Program-made: the position numbers and the translations under genes
Source of the DNA: Plantactinospora soyae
GTDB taxonomy: Bacteria > Actinomycetota > Actinomycetes > Mycobacteriales > Micromonosporaceae
DNA: 64,000 nucleotides
Assembly (NCBI RefSeq): GCF_014874095.1
Contig: NZ_JADBEB010000001.1
Coordinates: 4,898,001 to 4,962,000 of the forward strand
Reading direction: 5' to 3'
Notes under the pieces: generated by a model
Database searches by the model: none
What the model was told of the DNA's origin: nothing
Seen by the model: the letters and a program-made list of their open reading frames with translations, nothing else
Shown here: positions 8,439 to 16,452 of the stretch, one piece after another
Numbering within the stretch: position 1 is the stretch's first letter
Layout: the number at the start of each line of letters is the position of its first letter

Positions 8439-8441
8439 TTA
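8390..8441. repeat. Long inverted repeat, copy A (AAGGGGCCCTT family)
   Basis: Two arms built on the core palindrome AAGGGGCCCTT flank a 10-14 base spacer. On the minus strand it reads TAAGGAAGGGGCCCTTCC, then a TATCGCTTTCTGTA spacer, then the second arm GAAGAAGGGGCCCTTCC. Its first three bases on that strand are the TAA stop of hrpA. Copies B (38977-39032) and C (57232-57282) share arms and spacer. It may act as a terminator, a mobile palindromic element, or both. Confidence 0.8.
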
Positions 8442-11400
8442 CCCCTCGGCCACGTCCATCGCGCGGTAGATGCGCTGTTCCGAGATCGGGTACGGGGTGC
8501 CGAGGGCCTGGGCGAAGACGTTGACCCGTAACTCCTCGATCATCCAGCGGATCTGGCGTGCCGCGTCGTCGTTGCGGCGGGGTGGGGGAAGGGCGGCGAG
8601 CATGTCCCGGTACTCCTGCTGGACCTGCTCGATCCGGGCCTGTTGTTCCCGGTCGCGTTGCGGATTCTGCGGAAGCCGGTCGAGACGCCGTTCGATGGCG
8701 GTGAGATAGCGGGGCAGGTCGGCCAGCCGGGCGTAGCCGGTCTCGGTGACGAAGCCTCGGTGCACCAGCGCGGAGATCTGGGCCCGGATGTCGGTGAGGG
8801 CGGCGACCAGGGGCAGGCTGTTGGTCCGGGTCAGCCGCTGCTCGACCGCGTAGGCCGTGGCCAGCACCCGACGTACCCGGTCGACGACCTCGATCGTGGT
8901 GTCGACCAGATCCGCCCGGACCCGGTCCCGTAGCGCGGCGAAGCCCTCGGCGTCCCAGGCCGGGCCACCCGCGTCGGCGATCAGCTTGTCCACGGCCGCA
9001 TCGGCGGCGTCCTCGAGCAGGTCGACCACGCTGCGGTGCGGATTGCGGCTCAGCGCCAGCTTGGCCTCGTTGGAGAGCCGGCCCTGGAGGAACTTCGCCG
9101 GTGCGGCCAGGCCGATTCGGAGCAGGCGCCGGGTACCGGCCCACATCTGGGCGCGCTGCTCGGCCTCGGACTCGAAGACCCGTACCGCGACGGTGTCCCC
9201 CTCGTCCACCAGCGCCGGGTAGGCGGTGACCAGGTAGCCGGTCCGGTTCTGCTCGATCGACCGGGGCAGGGTGCCGAGGCTCCACTCCCGCAGGCCCTGC
9301 CGTTCCACGTCGGGCGCGGCGGCGGCCACCATCCTGCGTACCTGGGTGGTGAGTTGGCGTTGCAGCGCCGGCAGGTCCTTGCCCTCGGCGACCGTCTTCT
9401 GCTCGTCGCCGACCACCCGGAAGGTGGGCCGCAGGTGGGCCGGCAACCGCTCCGGCTCCCAGGCGTCCCGGGGGACCGTGACGCCGGTCATCCGGCGCAG
9501 CTCCCGGGTCAGCGCGTCGAGCAGCGGCTCCCGACCGGGCGTGATCGCGGCCAGCGCCGCCCGCGCGTAGTCCGGCACCGGGACGAAGTTCCGGCGTACG
9601 GCCTTCGGCAGCGACCGGAGTAGCGCGATGACCAACTCCTCACGCAGTCCCGGTACGTGCCAGTCGAAGTCCTCGGCGGTCACCTGGTTGAGCATCGGCA
9701 GCGGGATGTCGATGGTCACGCCGTCGGTCTCGGTGCCCGGCTCGAACCGGTACGTCAGCGGCAGCGCCACCCCGTCCGAGTGCCACTCGTCGGGGTAGTC
9801 CGCCGCCTCGACGCCGCCCCTGCCCTGGTTGACCAGCATCTGCCGGTCGAAGGTGAGCAGCTCGGGCTGGTCCCGGCGGGTCCGCTTCCACCAGCTGTCG
9901 AAGTGCCGGCCGGAGACGACGTCGGCGGGCAGCCGCTGGTCGTAGAAGGTGAACAGGGTCTCGTCGTCGACCAGGATGTCCCGGCGCCGGGCCCGGTGCT
10001 CCAGCTCCTCGACCTCGTCGAGTAGCGCCCGGTTGTCGTGGAAGAACCGGTGCGGGGTCTGCCAGTCGCCCTCCACCAGCGCGTGCCGGATGAACAGCTC
10101 GCGGGACAGCGCCGGGTCGATCCGACCGAAGTTGACCTTGCGGCCGGCGACCAGCGGGATGCCGTACAGGGTGACCTTCTCGAACGCCACCACGGCGGCC
10201 TGCTTCTTCTCCCAGTGCGGCTCGCTGTAGCTGCGTTTCACCAGGTGCGGAGCCAGCGCCTCGACCCACTCCGGCTCGACCCGCCCGGCGACCCGGCCCC
10301 ACAGCCGGGACGTCTCGACCAGTTCGGCGGCCATCACCCAGCGCGGCGGTCGACGGAACAGTGCCGAACCGGGGAAGAGGCCGAACCGGGCACCCCGGGC
10401 ACCGAGGTACTCGTTCTTCTGGGCATCCTTCAGACCCACGTGCGAGAGCAGTCCGGCGAGCAGCGACTGGTGGATCCGGTCCGTGTCGATGTCGTTCGCC
10501 GGCTGCTCGCTGCCATCGGCCGTACCGCCGTCCGTGGGCCGCTGGTCGCCGCCGCGCTGGTCGCCGCGCCGGCCGTCGCCCGCCGGCCGTTCGGCGTCGT
10601 TGGGCCGGCCGTCGCCCGCCGGCTGCTCCACGCCGCCGGGCCGGCCGTCCGTCGGCCGGGCGGCCATGCTGCGCAGTACCTGCCGGAGCTGGCTGTTGAT
10701 GTCCTGCCACTCCCTGACCCGCAGGTAGTTGAGGTACTCGGCCTTGCACATCCTGCGGAACGCGCTGGACGACAACTCCTTCTGCTGGTCCTTGAGGTAC
10801 CGCCACAGGTTCAGCAGCGCGGAGAAGTCCGACTCCTTGTCGGTGAACCGGGCGTGCGCCTGGTCGGCCTGCGCCTGCCTGTCGGCGGGCCGCTCCCGGG
10901 GGTCCTGGATGGACAGCGCGGCGGCGATCACCATCACCTCGGCGGCGCAGCCGTTCCGCTCGCCCTCCAGCACCATCCGGGCCAGCCGGGGGTCCACCGG
11001 CAGCTGGGCCAGCCGGCGGCCCAGCGGGGTCAGCCGACGACCGGGCTCGTCCCCGGTCGCCGCCTCCAGCGCGCCCAACTCCTGCAACAGGGCGACCCCG
11101 TCGGCGATGTTGCGCCGGTCCGGCGGATCGATGAACGGGAAGGCGGCGATGTCGCCCAGCCCGATGGCCGTCATCTGGAGGATGACCGACGCGAGGTTGG
11201 TCCGGAGGATCTCCGGGTCGGTGAACTCGGGGCGGCCGAGGAAATCCGACTCGTCGTACAGCCGGATACAGATTCCGTCCGAGGTACGTCCGCAGCGTCC
11301 CTTGCGCTGGTTCGCCGACGCCTGCGACACCGGCTCGATCGGCAGCCGCTGCACCTTCAGCCGGTGGCTGTACCGGGATATCCGGGCGGTACCCGGGTCG

Positions 11401-12569
11401 ACGACGTACTTGATTCCGGGAACGGTCAGCGAAGTCTCGGCGACGTTGGTGGCCAGTACCACCCGGCGGGCCTGGTGCGGCTGGAACACCCGGTACTGCT
11501 CGGCGGTGGAGAGCCGGGCGTAGAGCGGCAGGATCTCCGTCCCGCGTAGCCCCGGTCGGTTCTGCACCAGCTTGGCCAGGGCGTCGGCGGTGTCCCGGAT
11601 CTCCCGCTCCCCGCTGAGGAAGACCAGGATGTCGCCGGGCCCCTCGGCGGCGAGTTCGCCTACCGCGTCGCCGATCGCCTGGATCTGGTCCCGGACGTTG
11701 TCCGAATCGTCGTCGGAGTCGTCGGACTCGTCCGAGTCCGCCACCTCGACCAGCGGCCGGTAACGGACCTCCACCGGGTACGTCCGGCCGGACACCTCGA
11801 CCACCGGCGCCGGCTCGGCATCGGTCCCGAAGTGCCGGGCGAAGCGGTCCGGGTCGATCGTCGCCGAGGTGATGATCACCTTGAGGTCCGGCCGGCGGGG
11901 CAGCAACTGCCGGAGGTACCCGAGGATGAAGTCGATGTTGAGGCTGCGCTCGTGCGCCTCGTCGATGATCAGGGTGTCGTACTGCCGTAGCATCCGGTCC
12001 TGCTGGAGTTCGGCGAGCAGGATCCCGTCGGTCATCAGCTTGACCAGCGTCCCGTCGCCGACCTGGTCGGTGAACCGGACCTTGTATCCGACCGCTCCGC
12101 CGAGTTCGGTGCCGAGTTCGTCGGCGATCCGGTCGGCCACGGTACGGGCGGCCAGGCGTCGCGGCTGGGTGTGCCCGATCAGGCCGCGTACGCCCCGACC
12201 CAGTTCGAGGCAGATCTTGGGCAACTGGGTGGTCTTGCCGGACCCGGTCTCGCCCGCCACGATCACCACCTGGTGATCCCGGATCGCGGCCAGCAGGTCG
12301 TCCTTCTTCTCGCTGACCGGTAGCCCGGCCGGATAGGTGATCACCGGCACGGCGGCTCGACGGCGGGTCAGCCGCTGCTCCGCCGAGGCGACCTCGGCGA
12401 CGATCTCGGTGGTGGCGGCCTCGCGTCGGCGCGGGTCGCGGATCTTGGGTATCCCGTCGATCCGCCGCTGGATGCGGCGCTGGTCCCGAAACATCAGCTC
12501 GGGCAGCCGGGCCCGGAGCTCGGCGAGATCGGCAACGGGTGCGGCGGGGGAGGGCGGCGTCGTGTGCAT
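8439..12569 (-). CDS. hrpA: ATP-dependent RNA helicase HrpA
   Basis: A 1376-residue DEAH/RHA helicase. It has a Walker A loop GETGSGKTT near residue 113, DEAH box IIDEAHERSLNIDF, motif III SATID, motif VI QRKGRCGRTSDG, the HA2 and OB-fold regions, and the DUF3418 C-terminal part that sets HrpA apart from HrpB. The length is typical. Between about residues 625 and 685 lies a low-complexity insert made of repeated GGVEQPAGDGRPND/AERPAGDGR-like blocks that looks like local DNA expansion. HrpA-type helicases act in mRNA and ribosome metabolism. It is followed by the inverted repeat copy A, which shares the TAA stop. Confidence 0.95.
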   Translation of the reverse strand: MHTTPPSPAAPVADLAELRARLPELMFRDQRRIQRRIDGIPKIRDPRRREAATTEIVAEVASAEQRLTRRRAAVPVITYPAGLPVSEKKDDLLAAIRDHQVVIVAGETGSGKTTQLPKICLELGRGVRGLIGHTQPRRLAARTVADRIADELGTELGGAVGYKVRFTDQVGDGTLVKLMTDGILLAELQQDRMLRQYDTLIIDEAHERSLNIDFILGYLRQLLPRRPDLKVIITSATIDPDRFARHFGTDAEPAPVVEVSGRTYPVEVRYRPLVEVADSDESDDSDDDSDNVRDQIQAIGDAVGELAAEGPGDILVFLSGEREIRDTADALAKLVQNRPGLRGTEILPLYARLSTAEQYRVFQPHQARRVVLATNVAETSLTVPGIKYVVDPGTARISRYSHRLKVQRLPIEPVSQASANQRKGRCGRTSDGICIRLYDESDFLGRPEFTDPEILRTNLASVILQMTAIGLGDIAAFPFIDPPDRRNIADGVALLQELGALEAATGDEPGRRLTPLGRRLAQLPVDPRLARMVLEGERNGCAAEVMVIAAALSIQDPRERPADRQAQADQAHARFTDKESDFSALLNLWRYLKDQQKELSSSAFRRMCKAEYLNYLRVREWQDINSQLRQVLRSMAARPTDGRPGGVEQPAGDGRPNDAERPAGDGRRGDQRGGDQRPTDGGTADGSEQPANDIDTDRIHQSLLAGLLSHVGLKDAQKNEYLGARGARFGLFPGSALFRRPPRWVMAAELVETSRLWGRVAGRVEPEWVEALAPHLVKRSYSEPHWEKKQAAVVAFEKVTLYGIPLVAGRKVNFGRIDPALSRELFIRHALVEGDWQTPHRFFHDNRALLDEVEELEHRARRRDILVDDETLFTFYDQRLPADVVSGRHFDSWWKRTRRDQPELLTFDRQMLVNQGRGGVEAADYPDEWHSDGVALPLTYRFEPGTETDGVTIDIPLPMLNQVTAEDFDWHVPGLREELVIALLRSLPKAVRRNFVPVPDYARAALAAITPGREPLLDALTRELRRMTGVTVPRDAWEPERLPAHLRPTFRVVGDEQKTVAEGKDLPALQRQLTTQVRRMVAAAAPDVERQGLREWSLGTLPRSIEQNRTGYLVTAYPALVDEGDTVAVRVFESEAEQRAQMWAGTRRLLRIGLAAPAKFLQGRLSNEAKLALSRNPHRSVVDLLEDAADAAVDKLIADAGGPAWDAEGFAALRDRVRADLVDTTIEVVDRVRRVLATAYAVEQRLTRTNSLPLVAALTDIRAQISALVHRGFVTETGYARLADLPRYLTAIERRLDRLPQNPQRDREQQARIEQVQQEYRDMLAALPPPRRNDDAARQIRWMIEELRVNVFAQALGTPYPISEQRIYRAMDVAEG

Positions 12570-12614
12570 GTCGTCGCCAAGGATAGGCAGGCCGGGGCGG
12601 CGGATGCCCGCGAG

Positions 12615-13220
12615 TTATCCACGTTCCGGCGCGGGCTGCCCGGGTTGGGCCCGTGCCGGCGGGGGCCGATCACTGCCCCAGGCGGTCGGCAGGCGGTACG
12701 ACCAGCCCGGCTGCCAGTCGAAGGGGGCGTCGACCAACTCCGCCAGCGACCTGCCGTGCAGCAGGTGCTCAAGGGCCCAGCGGTTCGCCGAGTGCGCCAC
12801 CACCAGTACCCGGGTCCCGTCCCAGCCGGCCGCCAGGTCGCGCAGAAATCCGTGGGTCTGCGCGACCACCTGCCGATAGCTCTGTCCACCGGGAAAGGGC
12901 TGGTCGAGGTGCCGGCTGCGCAGGCCGGCCAGCTCGGCCACGGGCATGCCGTTGAGCTCGCCGTAGTCGCATTCCCGCAGCCGGGTGTCCCGGTGCACCG
13001 GCAGCTCGCGGAGTGGGAACGCGATCTCCACGGTCTCGACCGCGCGACGCAGATCGGAGCAGAAGACCACCTGGAAACCGTCGTCCCGGCGTCGTTCGCC
13101 CAGCTCGTGGGCGCACTGCCGGCCGTAGCCGGAGAGTTCGCCGGGCAGCCAGCCGGTGGCCAGCCCGGCCTCGTTGTCGGTGGTCACCGAGTGGGTCTCG
13201 TAGACGATGTCGACCGCCAT
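12615..13220 (-). CDS. Histidine-phosphatase-superfamily protein with non-canonical RHG motif (copy 1)
   Basis: 201 residues. It has the phosphoglycerate-mutase-like fold markers GWLPGELSGYGRQCAHELGE, SDLRRAVETVEIAF, LRECDYGELNG and the second catalytic histidine in VVAHSANRWAL. The usual N-terminal RHG is replaced by ETHS (IVYETHSVTTDNE), which keeps His but loses the Arg and Gly. A second gene of the same type lies at 18649-19188. This ETH variant looks like a distinct actinobacterial subfamily; activity and substrate are not known. Start is at ATG 13220, where conservation begins, although the frame is open to 13490. Confidence 0.82.
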   Translation of the reverse strand: MAVDIVYETHSVTTDNEAGLATGWLPGELSGYGRQCAHELGERRRDDGFQVVFCSDLRRAVETVEIAFPLRELPVHRDTRLRECDYGELNGMPVAELAGLRSRHLDQPFPGGQSYRQVVAQTHGFLRDLAAGWDGTRVLVVAHSANRWALEHLLHGRSLAELVDAPFDWQPGWSYRLPTAWGSDRPPPARAQPGQPAPERG

Positions 13221-13290
13221 GGACCCAGCCTGCCAGTCGTGCCGGTGCCGGAATGCGCCAATGCCGTACCCCGGTGCCGTACCCAGGCGG

Positions 13291-13334
13291 CCGACGGTGG
13301 TCGTCGCGGGGGGAGCCGCGACGACCACCGTCGG
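13291..13334. terminator. Perfect 19-bp stem-loop
   Basis: CCGACGGTGGTCGTCGCGG (13291-13309) pairs exactly with 13316-13334 around a six-base loop GGGGAG. It lies between the end of the 13354-14010 gene and the start of the histidine-phosphatase gene, both on the minus strand. A terminator of the upstream gene is the simplest reading. No U-tract follows. Confidence 0.65.
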
Positions 13335-13353
13335 GGCCACGACCACCGATGGG

Positions 13354-14010
13354 CTACGCGGCGGTGGACCAGATCGCGGTGAAGGCGGCGGCCTCACCGG
13401 CCAGCCAGCGCTCCACCTGGTCGGCGCGGACCGCCGGATCGCGGTGGTGTGCGACACCCCGGCGTACGTCGACCAGCACCGGATCGGCACCGGGTAGCAC
13501 CTGGTCCATCTGCCGGTTCATCAGGTGCAGGGTCGCCAGCAGCGCCTCCTGGCTCGGTGGCTGCTCGTCGAAGTGCAGCCGGACGGCCTCCCGCCGCCCG
13601 TCGTCGTAGCGCAGTCCGAGGTGCGGATTGATCTTCACCGGCAACTCGCCGACCATGCCCAGGGCGTCATGGGTCTGCGCGAGTTCGACCGTCGAGAGGT
13701 CGCCGAGCGAGTGCAGGAAACTCACCGTGCCCGGAACCAGCGTCTCGTAGAGCGGGCGCCAGCGCGGCTTGACCACGTCGACGATCTCCGCCAGGTGTCG
13801 GCCGCCGGTCCGGAAGGCGATGTCGGCCTTCAGCGCCTTGACGAGCTGGCCGTGCGGGTTGAAGCCGGAGCGGCTCGCCCGCTGCTTGCGAAGGCCGCCG
13901 ACGAAGTTGGCCTTGGCCGGACCGGTGCGGTCGACGTAGCGGGTGAAGGCGAGCAGGGTGGCGTAGGGCAGGGGGGCGGGAGAAGGTGCGGTGGAGACGG
14001 GCTCTGGCAC
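13354..14010 (-). CDS. Conserved hypothetical protein (218 aa)
   Basis: A soluble 218-residue protein with no signal or membrane segment. Visible blocks are YATLLAFTRYVDRTGPAKAN, GLRKQRASRSGFNPHGQLVK, LHLMNRQMDQVLPGADPVLV and a C-terminal ADQVERWLAGEAAAF helix. The even blocks and codon usage indicate a real gene, but I do not recognise the family. It stands alone, is followed by the 19-bp hairpin, and its upstream side is AT-richer than the rest of the region. Confidence 0.72.
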   Translation of the reverse strand: MPEPVSTAPSPAPLPYATLLAFTRYVDRTGPAKANFVGGLRKQRASRSGFNPHGQLVKALKADIAFRTGGRHLAEIVDVVKPRWRPLYETLVPGTVSFLHSLGDLSTVELAQTHDALGMVGELPVKINPHLGLRYDDGRREAVRLHFDEQPPSQEALLATLHLMNRQMDQVLPGADPVLVDVRRGVAHHRDPAVRADQVERWLAGEAAAFTAIWSTAA

Positions 14011-14133
14011 GGCTGTCCTCCCAGTTCAGAAGCCGTTTTAGTACACCCATTCTAATTGATTCACGCCGCTTCGACCAGCCCAAAACGGTCATTTCGATGT
14101 GCCGCGTTCGCCCGAACCTTGTGGAGTCCGGAC

Positions 14134-14322
14134 CTACTTGGAGGGTCTGCGGCTCGGCGACGTTGAGACCTTCGGTGTGGTAGGCGTGGAGCAGGGTTGA
14201 TAACTGCGCCAAACGATCTGCATCCGGTCGCGGTCGGTGATCTTGGCGAGGGCGGTGGCGAGGCGCCTCTTGCCGATGTAGCACCACGGGCACAGGATGT
14301 CCGCGTATATCTCGACCTTCAT
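14134..14322 (-). pseudogene. 5' remnant of a DsbA/FrnE-family oxidoreductase gene
   Basis: From ATG 14322 the first 42 residues are a clear thioredoxin-fold start: EIYADILCPWCYIGKRRLAT with a CPWC active site at 11-14, then a helix ending in IVWRSYQ. FrnE/2-hydroxychromene isomerase-like proteins of this type are about 200-240 residues long. Here the frame turns into unrelated Ser/Thr/Pro/Arg-rich sequence and stops after about 62 residues, and I see no convincing continuation in the other frames. It lies 56 bases downstream of the ABM monooxygenase and was probably in the same operon. Confidence 0.6.
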
Positions 14323-14378
14323 GGGTGCCTCATTCGATGGGCAGCGGTGGATGCTGCACATGCTCGGGTGAGTCGGGT

Positions 14379-14741
14379 TCAGGCATCGGTCTGCTGTGGG
14401 CCGGGACCGACCTCACGGACGACGACGTAAGTGGGGTTGCCGCTCATGCGAGGTTCGGCCTTGCCGGACAAGCCGCCCAGGGCCTTGCCGATGGCCGCCA
14501 TCCGGCCTTCGGTGTCGGAGGTCGCCACAAAGTTGCGGTAGTCCGCCTCGCTTGCCCAGTGCACGATGTTGTAGACGCGGGTGCCGTCGTTGCTGACGTG
14601 GAACCGGGCCGACAGGTAGCCGGGATAGAAGCGGACCCACTGCTCCTGAATATCGGCGAAGGCAGCCACGAGTTCACGCTGCGTGTCAGGTCCATCGACC
14701 GTGTAGTCGATGATCGAGTAGAAGCCGGTGTCAGTACTCAT
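14379..14741 (-). CDS. Antibiotic biosynthesis monooxygenase (ABM) family protein
   Basis: 120 residues with the ferredoxin-like ABM fold: FYSIIDYTVDGP strand, AFADIQEQWVRFYPGYLSAR helix and strand, then GTRVYNIVHWASEADYRNF, which is the typical Trp-containing helix of these dimeric cofactor-free monooxygenases. Such proteins oxidise quinol-like substrates. Its promoter at 14786-14816 is SoxR-like, as in Streptomyces where an ABM-type monooxygenase is reported in the SoxR regulon. A broken DsbA-like gene follows on the same strand. Confidence 0.82.
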   Translation of the reverse strand: MSTDTGFYSIIDYTVDGPDTQRELVAAFADIQEQWVRFYPGYLSARFHVSNDGTRVYNIVHWASEADYRNFVATSDTEGRMAAIGKALGGLSGKAEPRMSGNPTYVVVREVGPGPQQTDA

Positions 14742-14785
14742 GTGCTCTCCGTCGATGGAGTGTCAGAGATCTGGTCCAGGCTTGG

Positions 14786-14816
14786 ATCTTGCAACCCCAA
14801 GACGGCTTGAGGTCAA
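14786..14816 (-). promoter_or_regulatory. SoxR/MerR-type promoter, second copy
   Basis: On the minus strand -35 TTGACC (14816-14811) and -10 CAAGAT (14791-14786) are 19 bases apart. The spacer carries CCTCAAG, CCGT, CTTGGGG (14812-14795), a 7-4-7 dyad with one arm mismatch. Design and left arm are the same as at 430-460. It drives the ABM monooxygenase, whose start is 45 bases downstream. Confidence 0.75.
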
Positions 14817-14890
14817 GAGCGCGATCCGGTGCGGCAGCCGGTTGGCGTTCCATCGGGCGAGTACTTCGCCCGGGACCACAATTGACTTGG

Positions 14891-14928
14891 CGCAAGTCTT
14901 GTCTCAGGATAGTGAGACAAGACTTGCG
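14891..14928. promoter_or_regulatory. Perfect 16-bp palindromic operator
   Basis: CGCAAGTCTTGTCTCA (14891-14906) is exactly repeated in inverse at 14913-14928 with a six-base spacer GGATAG. It lies 19 bases before the ATG of the membrane-protein gene and overlaps the expected promoter; TTGACT at 14882-14887 could be its -35. The operon ends with a GntR/YtrA-type regulator, so autoregulation is the natural reading. Confidence 0.7.
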
Positions 14929-14947
14929 ACAAGCTGGGGAGGCCGCC

Positions 14948-15444
14948 ATGCCGAGGAAGGTGCGTCCGACGGAGCTCGAGATAGCCCGTCTGTGGTTGGC
15001 CGCGCGCGGCCTGGCCGACGTCACGCCGACACCGATGCTGGCGGCGCGCCTGACGGTCCGGCGACGTGCGCGGCTGGCCGCTGCCGTCCTGCCGGCCGCG
15101 TTCCTCTGCGCGACTGCCCTCGTCTACGTCTCCGCCTTGCCGATCCGTCCCGCGGAGGACGGGTTCGGGACGCAGCGGCGCTGGGCGCTGGCGGTGCTGA
15201 CGGCGCTGGTGGCCGGGTTGGTGCTGGGCCTGTCGCTGCTGGACCGGTGGGTGCGGCGGGTCGATCAGCAAGCCGGCGCGGAGTTGCCGCGTCGGGCGAC
15301 CCACTCCGTCCGGCCCGGCTGGCGAATCCGTGGAACACGGGCTGGCTCGTCTTCATGATCCTGAGCGTCATCGCGCTCGTCCTGATCACGGCCTGGGACG
15401 GGCGGAGCGCCCTGGCGGCCCAGCACGGCCCCAGCGCCCGGTGA
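14948..15444 (+). pseudogene. Membrane protein gene with a frameshift, coupled to a GntR regulator
   Basis: From ATG 14948 the product begins with PRKVRPTELEIARLWLAARG and has two membrane segments (AAAVLPAAFLCATALVYV and LAVLTALVAGLVLGLSLL). That frame ends at 15358 in Arg/Gly/Ser-rich sequence. The adjacent frame continues with NPWNTGWLVFMILSVIALVL, a third membrane segment, and stops at 15442-15444 in a GTGA overlap with the GntR start. Both facts suggest one missing base in the C-run at about 15314-15316. The cause could be a mutation, a sequencing error, or less likely programmed frameshifting. Confidence 0.65.
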
Positions 15445-15821
15445 ACCGCATGATCGTCATCGACTCGGCCTCGCCCGTCCCACCGTTCGAGCAGCTCCGC
15501 GCCCAGCTCGCCGGGCAGATCCAGGAGCGCACACTGGCCGTGGGCACCCGGCTGCCGACCATCCGCCGCCTGGCCGCGGACCTCGGCTTGGCGGTCAACA
15601 CGGTCGGCCGGGCCTACCGGGAACTGGAGAAGGCGGGGCTGATCGAGACCCGCGGTGCGGCCGGCTCGTTCGTGTCCGCAGCCGGCGAGCAGGGACGCGA
15701 ACGGGCAAGCCGCGCCGCTGCCGAGTACGCCGCCGTCATCGCCGGTCTCGGCATCGACACCACCGAGGCCGTCCGCATCGTCCAAGCGGCGCTGACCCAG
15801 GGCGTTCCAGAGGTCGGCTGA
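15441..15821 (+). CDS. GntR-family transcriptional regulator, YtrA type
   Basis: 126 residues. A winged-helix GntR domain covers residues 10-78: FEQLRAQLAGQIQERTLAVG, LPTIRRLAADLGLAVNTVGR, then the wing YRELEKAGLIETRGAAGSFV. Only a short tail follows, as in the YtrA subfamily. These small GntR proteins usually repress an adjacent membrane or transport operon. GTG at 15441 overlaps the preceding stop (GTGA). The palindrome at 14891-14928 upstream of the operon is its likely operator. Confidence 0.85.
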   Translation: MNRMIVIDSASPVPPFEQLRAQLAGQIQERTLAVGTRLPTIRRLAADLGLAVNTVGRAYRELEKAGLIETRGAAGSFVSAAGEQGRERASRAAAEYAAVIAGLGIDTTEAVRIVQAALTQGVPEVG

Positions 15822-15951
15822 ACGTCGGGAAGACCTCCATCTCCTGGGCGGTGAGTTTCAGAGCCACCCTCAGGCTGGCTGTGGGTCGGCTCGCTGCCAC
15901 GGTCTGCCGTCCGGTGGCGACCGGGAGCGTGGTCAGTTCCGTGATGCCGCC

Positions 15952-16452
15952 TCAGGCAGACCGTTGCGCGGTGTCGCCGCTGCGGAGGCGGTCCAACTCG
16001 GCGAGGTACATCGCCTGCATGCGGTCATAGTGCCGGACCAGCAGCATGACCTCCTCGACGCTGTAGCCCTGGATGAGCCGCTCCGCCTGCTCGGCGAACC
16101 GCTCGTACGGTCGCTCCAACTCGGCGATCCGCTCCGGCCGCAGGGTGACGATCACCCGCCGCCGGTCCGCCGGATCGCGCTCGGCCGTCACGTAGCCCGC
16201 CTGCTGGAGCCGGCGGAGCATGCTGGTCACCGCCCCGGTGGTGAGGTTGGTCCGCTCGGCGACCTGCCCTGCGGTGGCGGATCCGACGTCCGCCAGGTAG
16301 TCCAGGCACTCCAGGTCGCTCACGGTGAGGCCCAGCCGCTCCGCGATGGCGTACCGGAACACCATGGACAGCCGCGACGTCTCCCGCCCGGCGCGCATGA
16401 GATCGGCGATCGCGGACGCACGGGCCGGCTCGTCGGACATGTCCGCAATCAT
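15952..16452 (-). CDS. MarR-family transcriptional regulator
   Basis: 166 residues with the MarR winged helix: LGLTVSDLECLDYLADVGSA, TAGQVAERTNLTTGAVTSML, RRLQQAGYVTAERDPADRR (Asp-Arg wing tip), then a C-terminal dimerisation helix. The ATG at 16452 overlaps the stop of the FAD monooxygenase by four bases (ATGA), so it is the second gene of that operon and coupled to it. The inverted repeat upstream of the monooxygenase is the obvious operator, giving a substrate-inducible, self-repressed pair. Confidence 0.88.
   Translation of the reverse strand: MIADMSDEPARASAIADLMRAGRETSRLSMVFRYAIAERLGLTVSDLECLDYLADVGSATAGQVAERTNLTTGAVTSMLRRLQQAGYVTAERDPADRRRVIVTLRPERIAELERPYERFAEQAERLIQGYSVEEVMLLVRHYDRMQAMYLAELDRLRSGDTAQRSA

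Noticed and set aside
13667-14293. A 208-codon open frame over the region of the DsbA remnant
   Set aside because: Its sequence is mostly the shifted reading of the 13354-14010 gene. It does not continue the DsbA fold convincingly.
15822-15951. Possible gene fragment between the GntR and MarR genes
   Set aside because: A short open stretch on the minus strand reads like VALKLTAQEMEVFPT, but it is under 40 codons with no start, so it cannot be supported.
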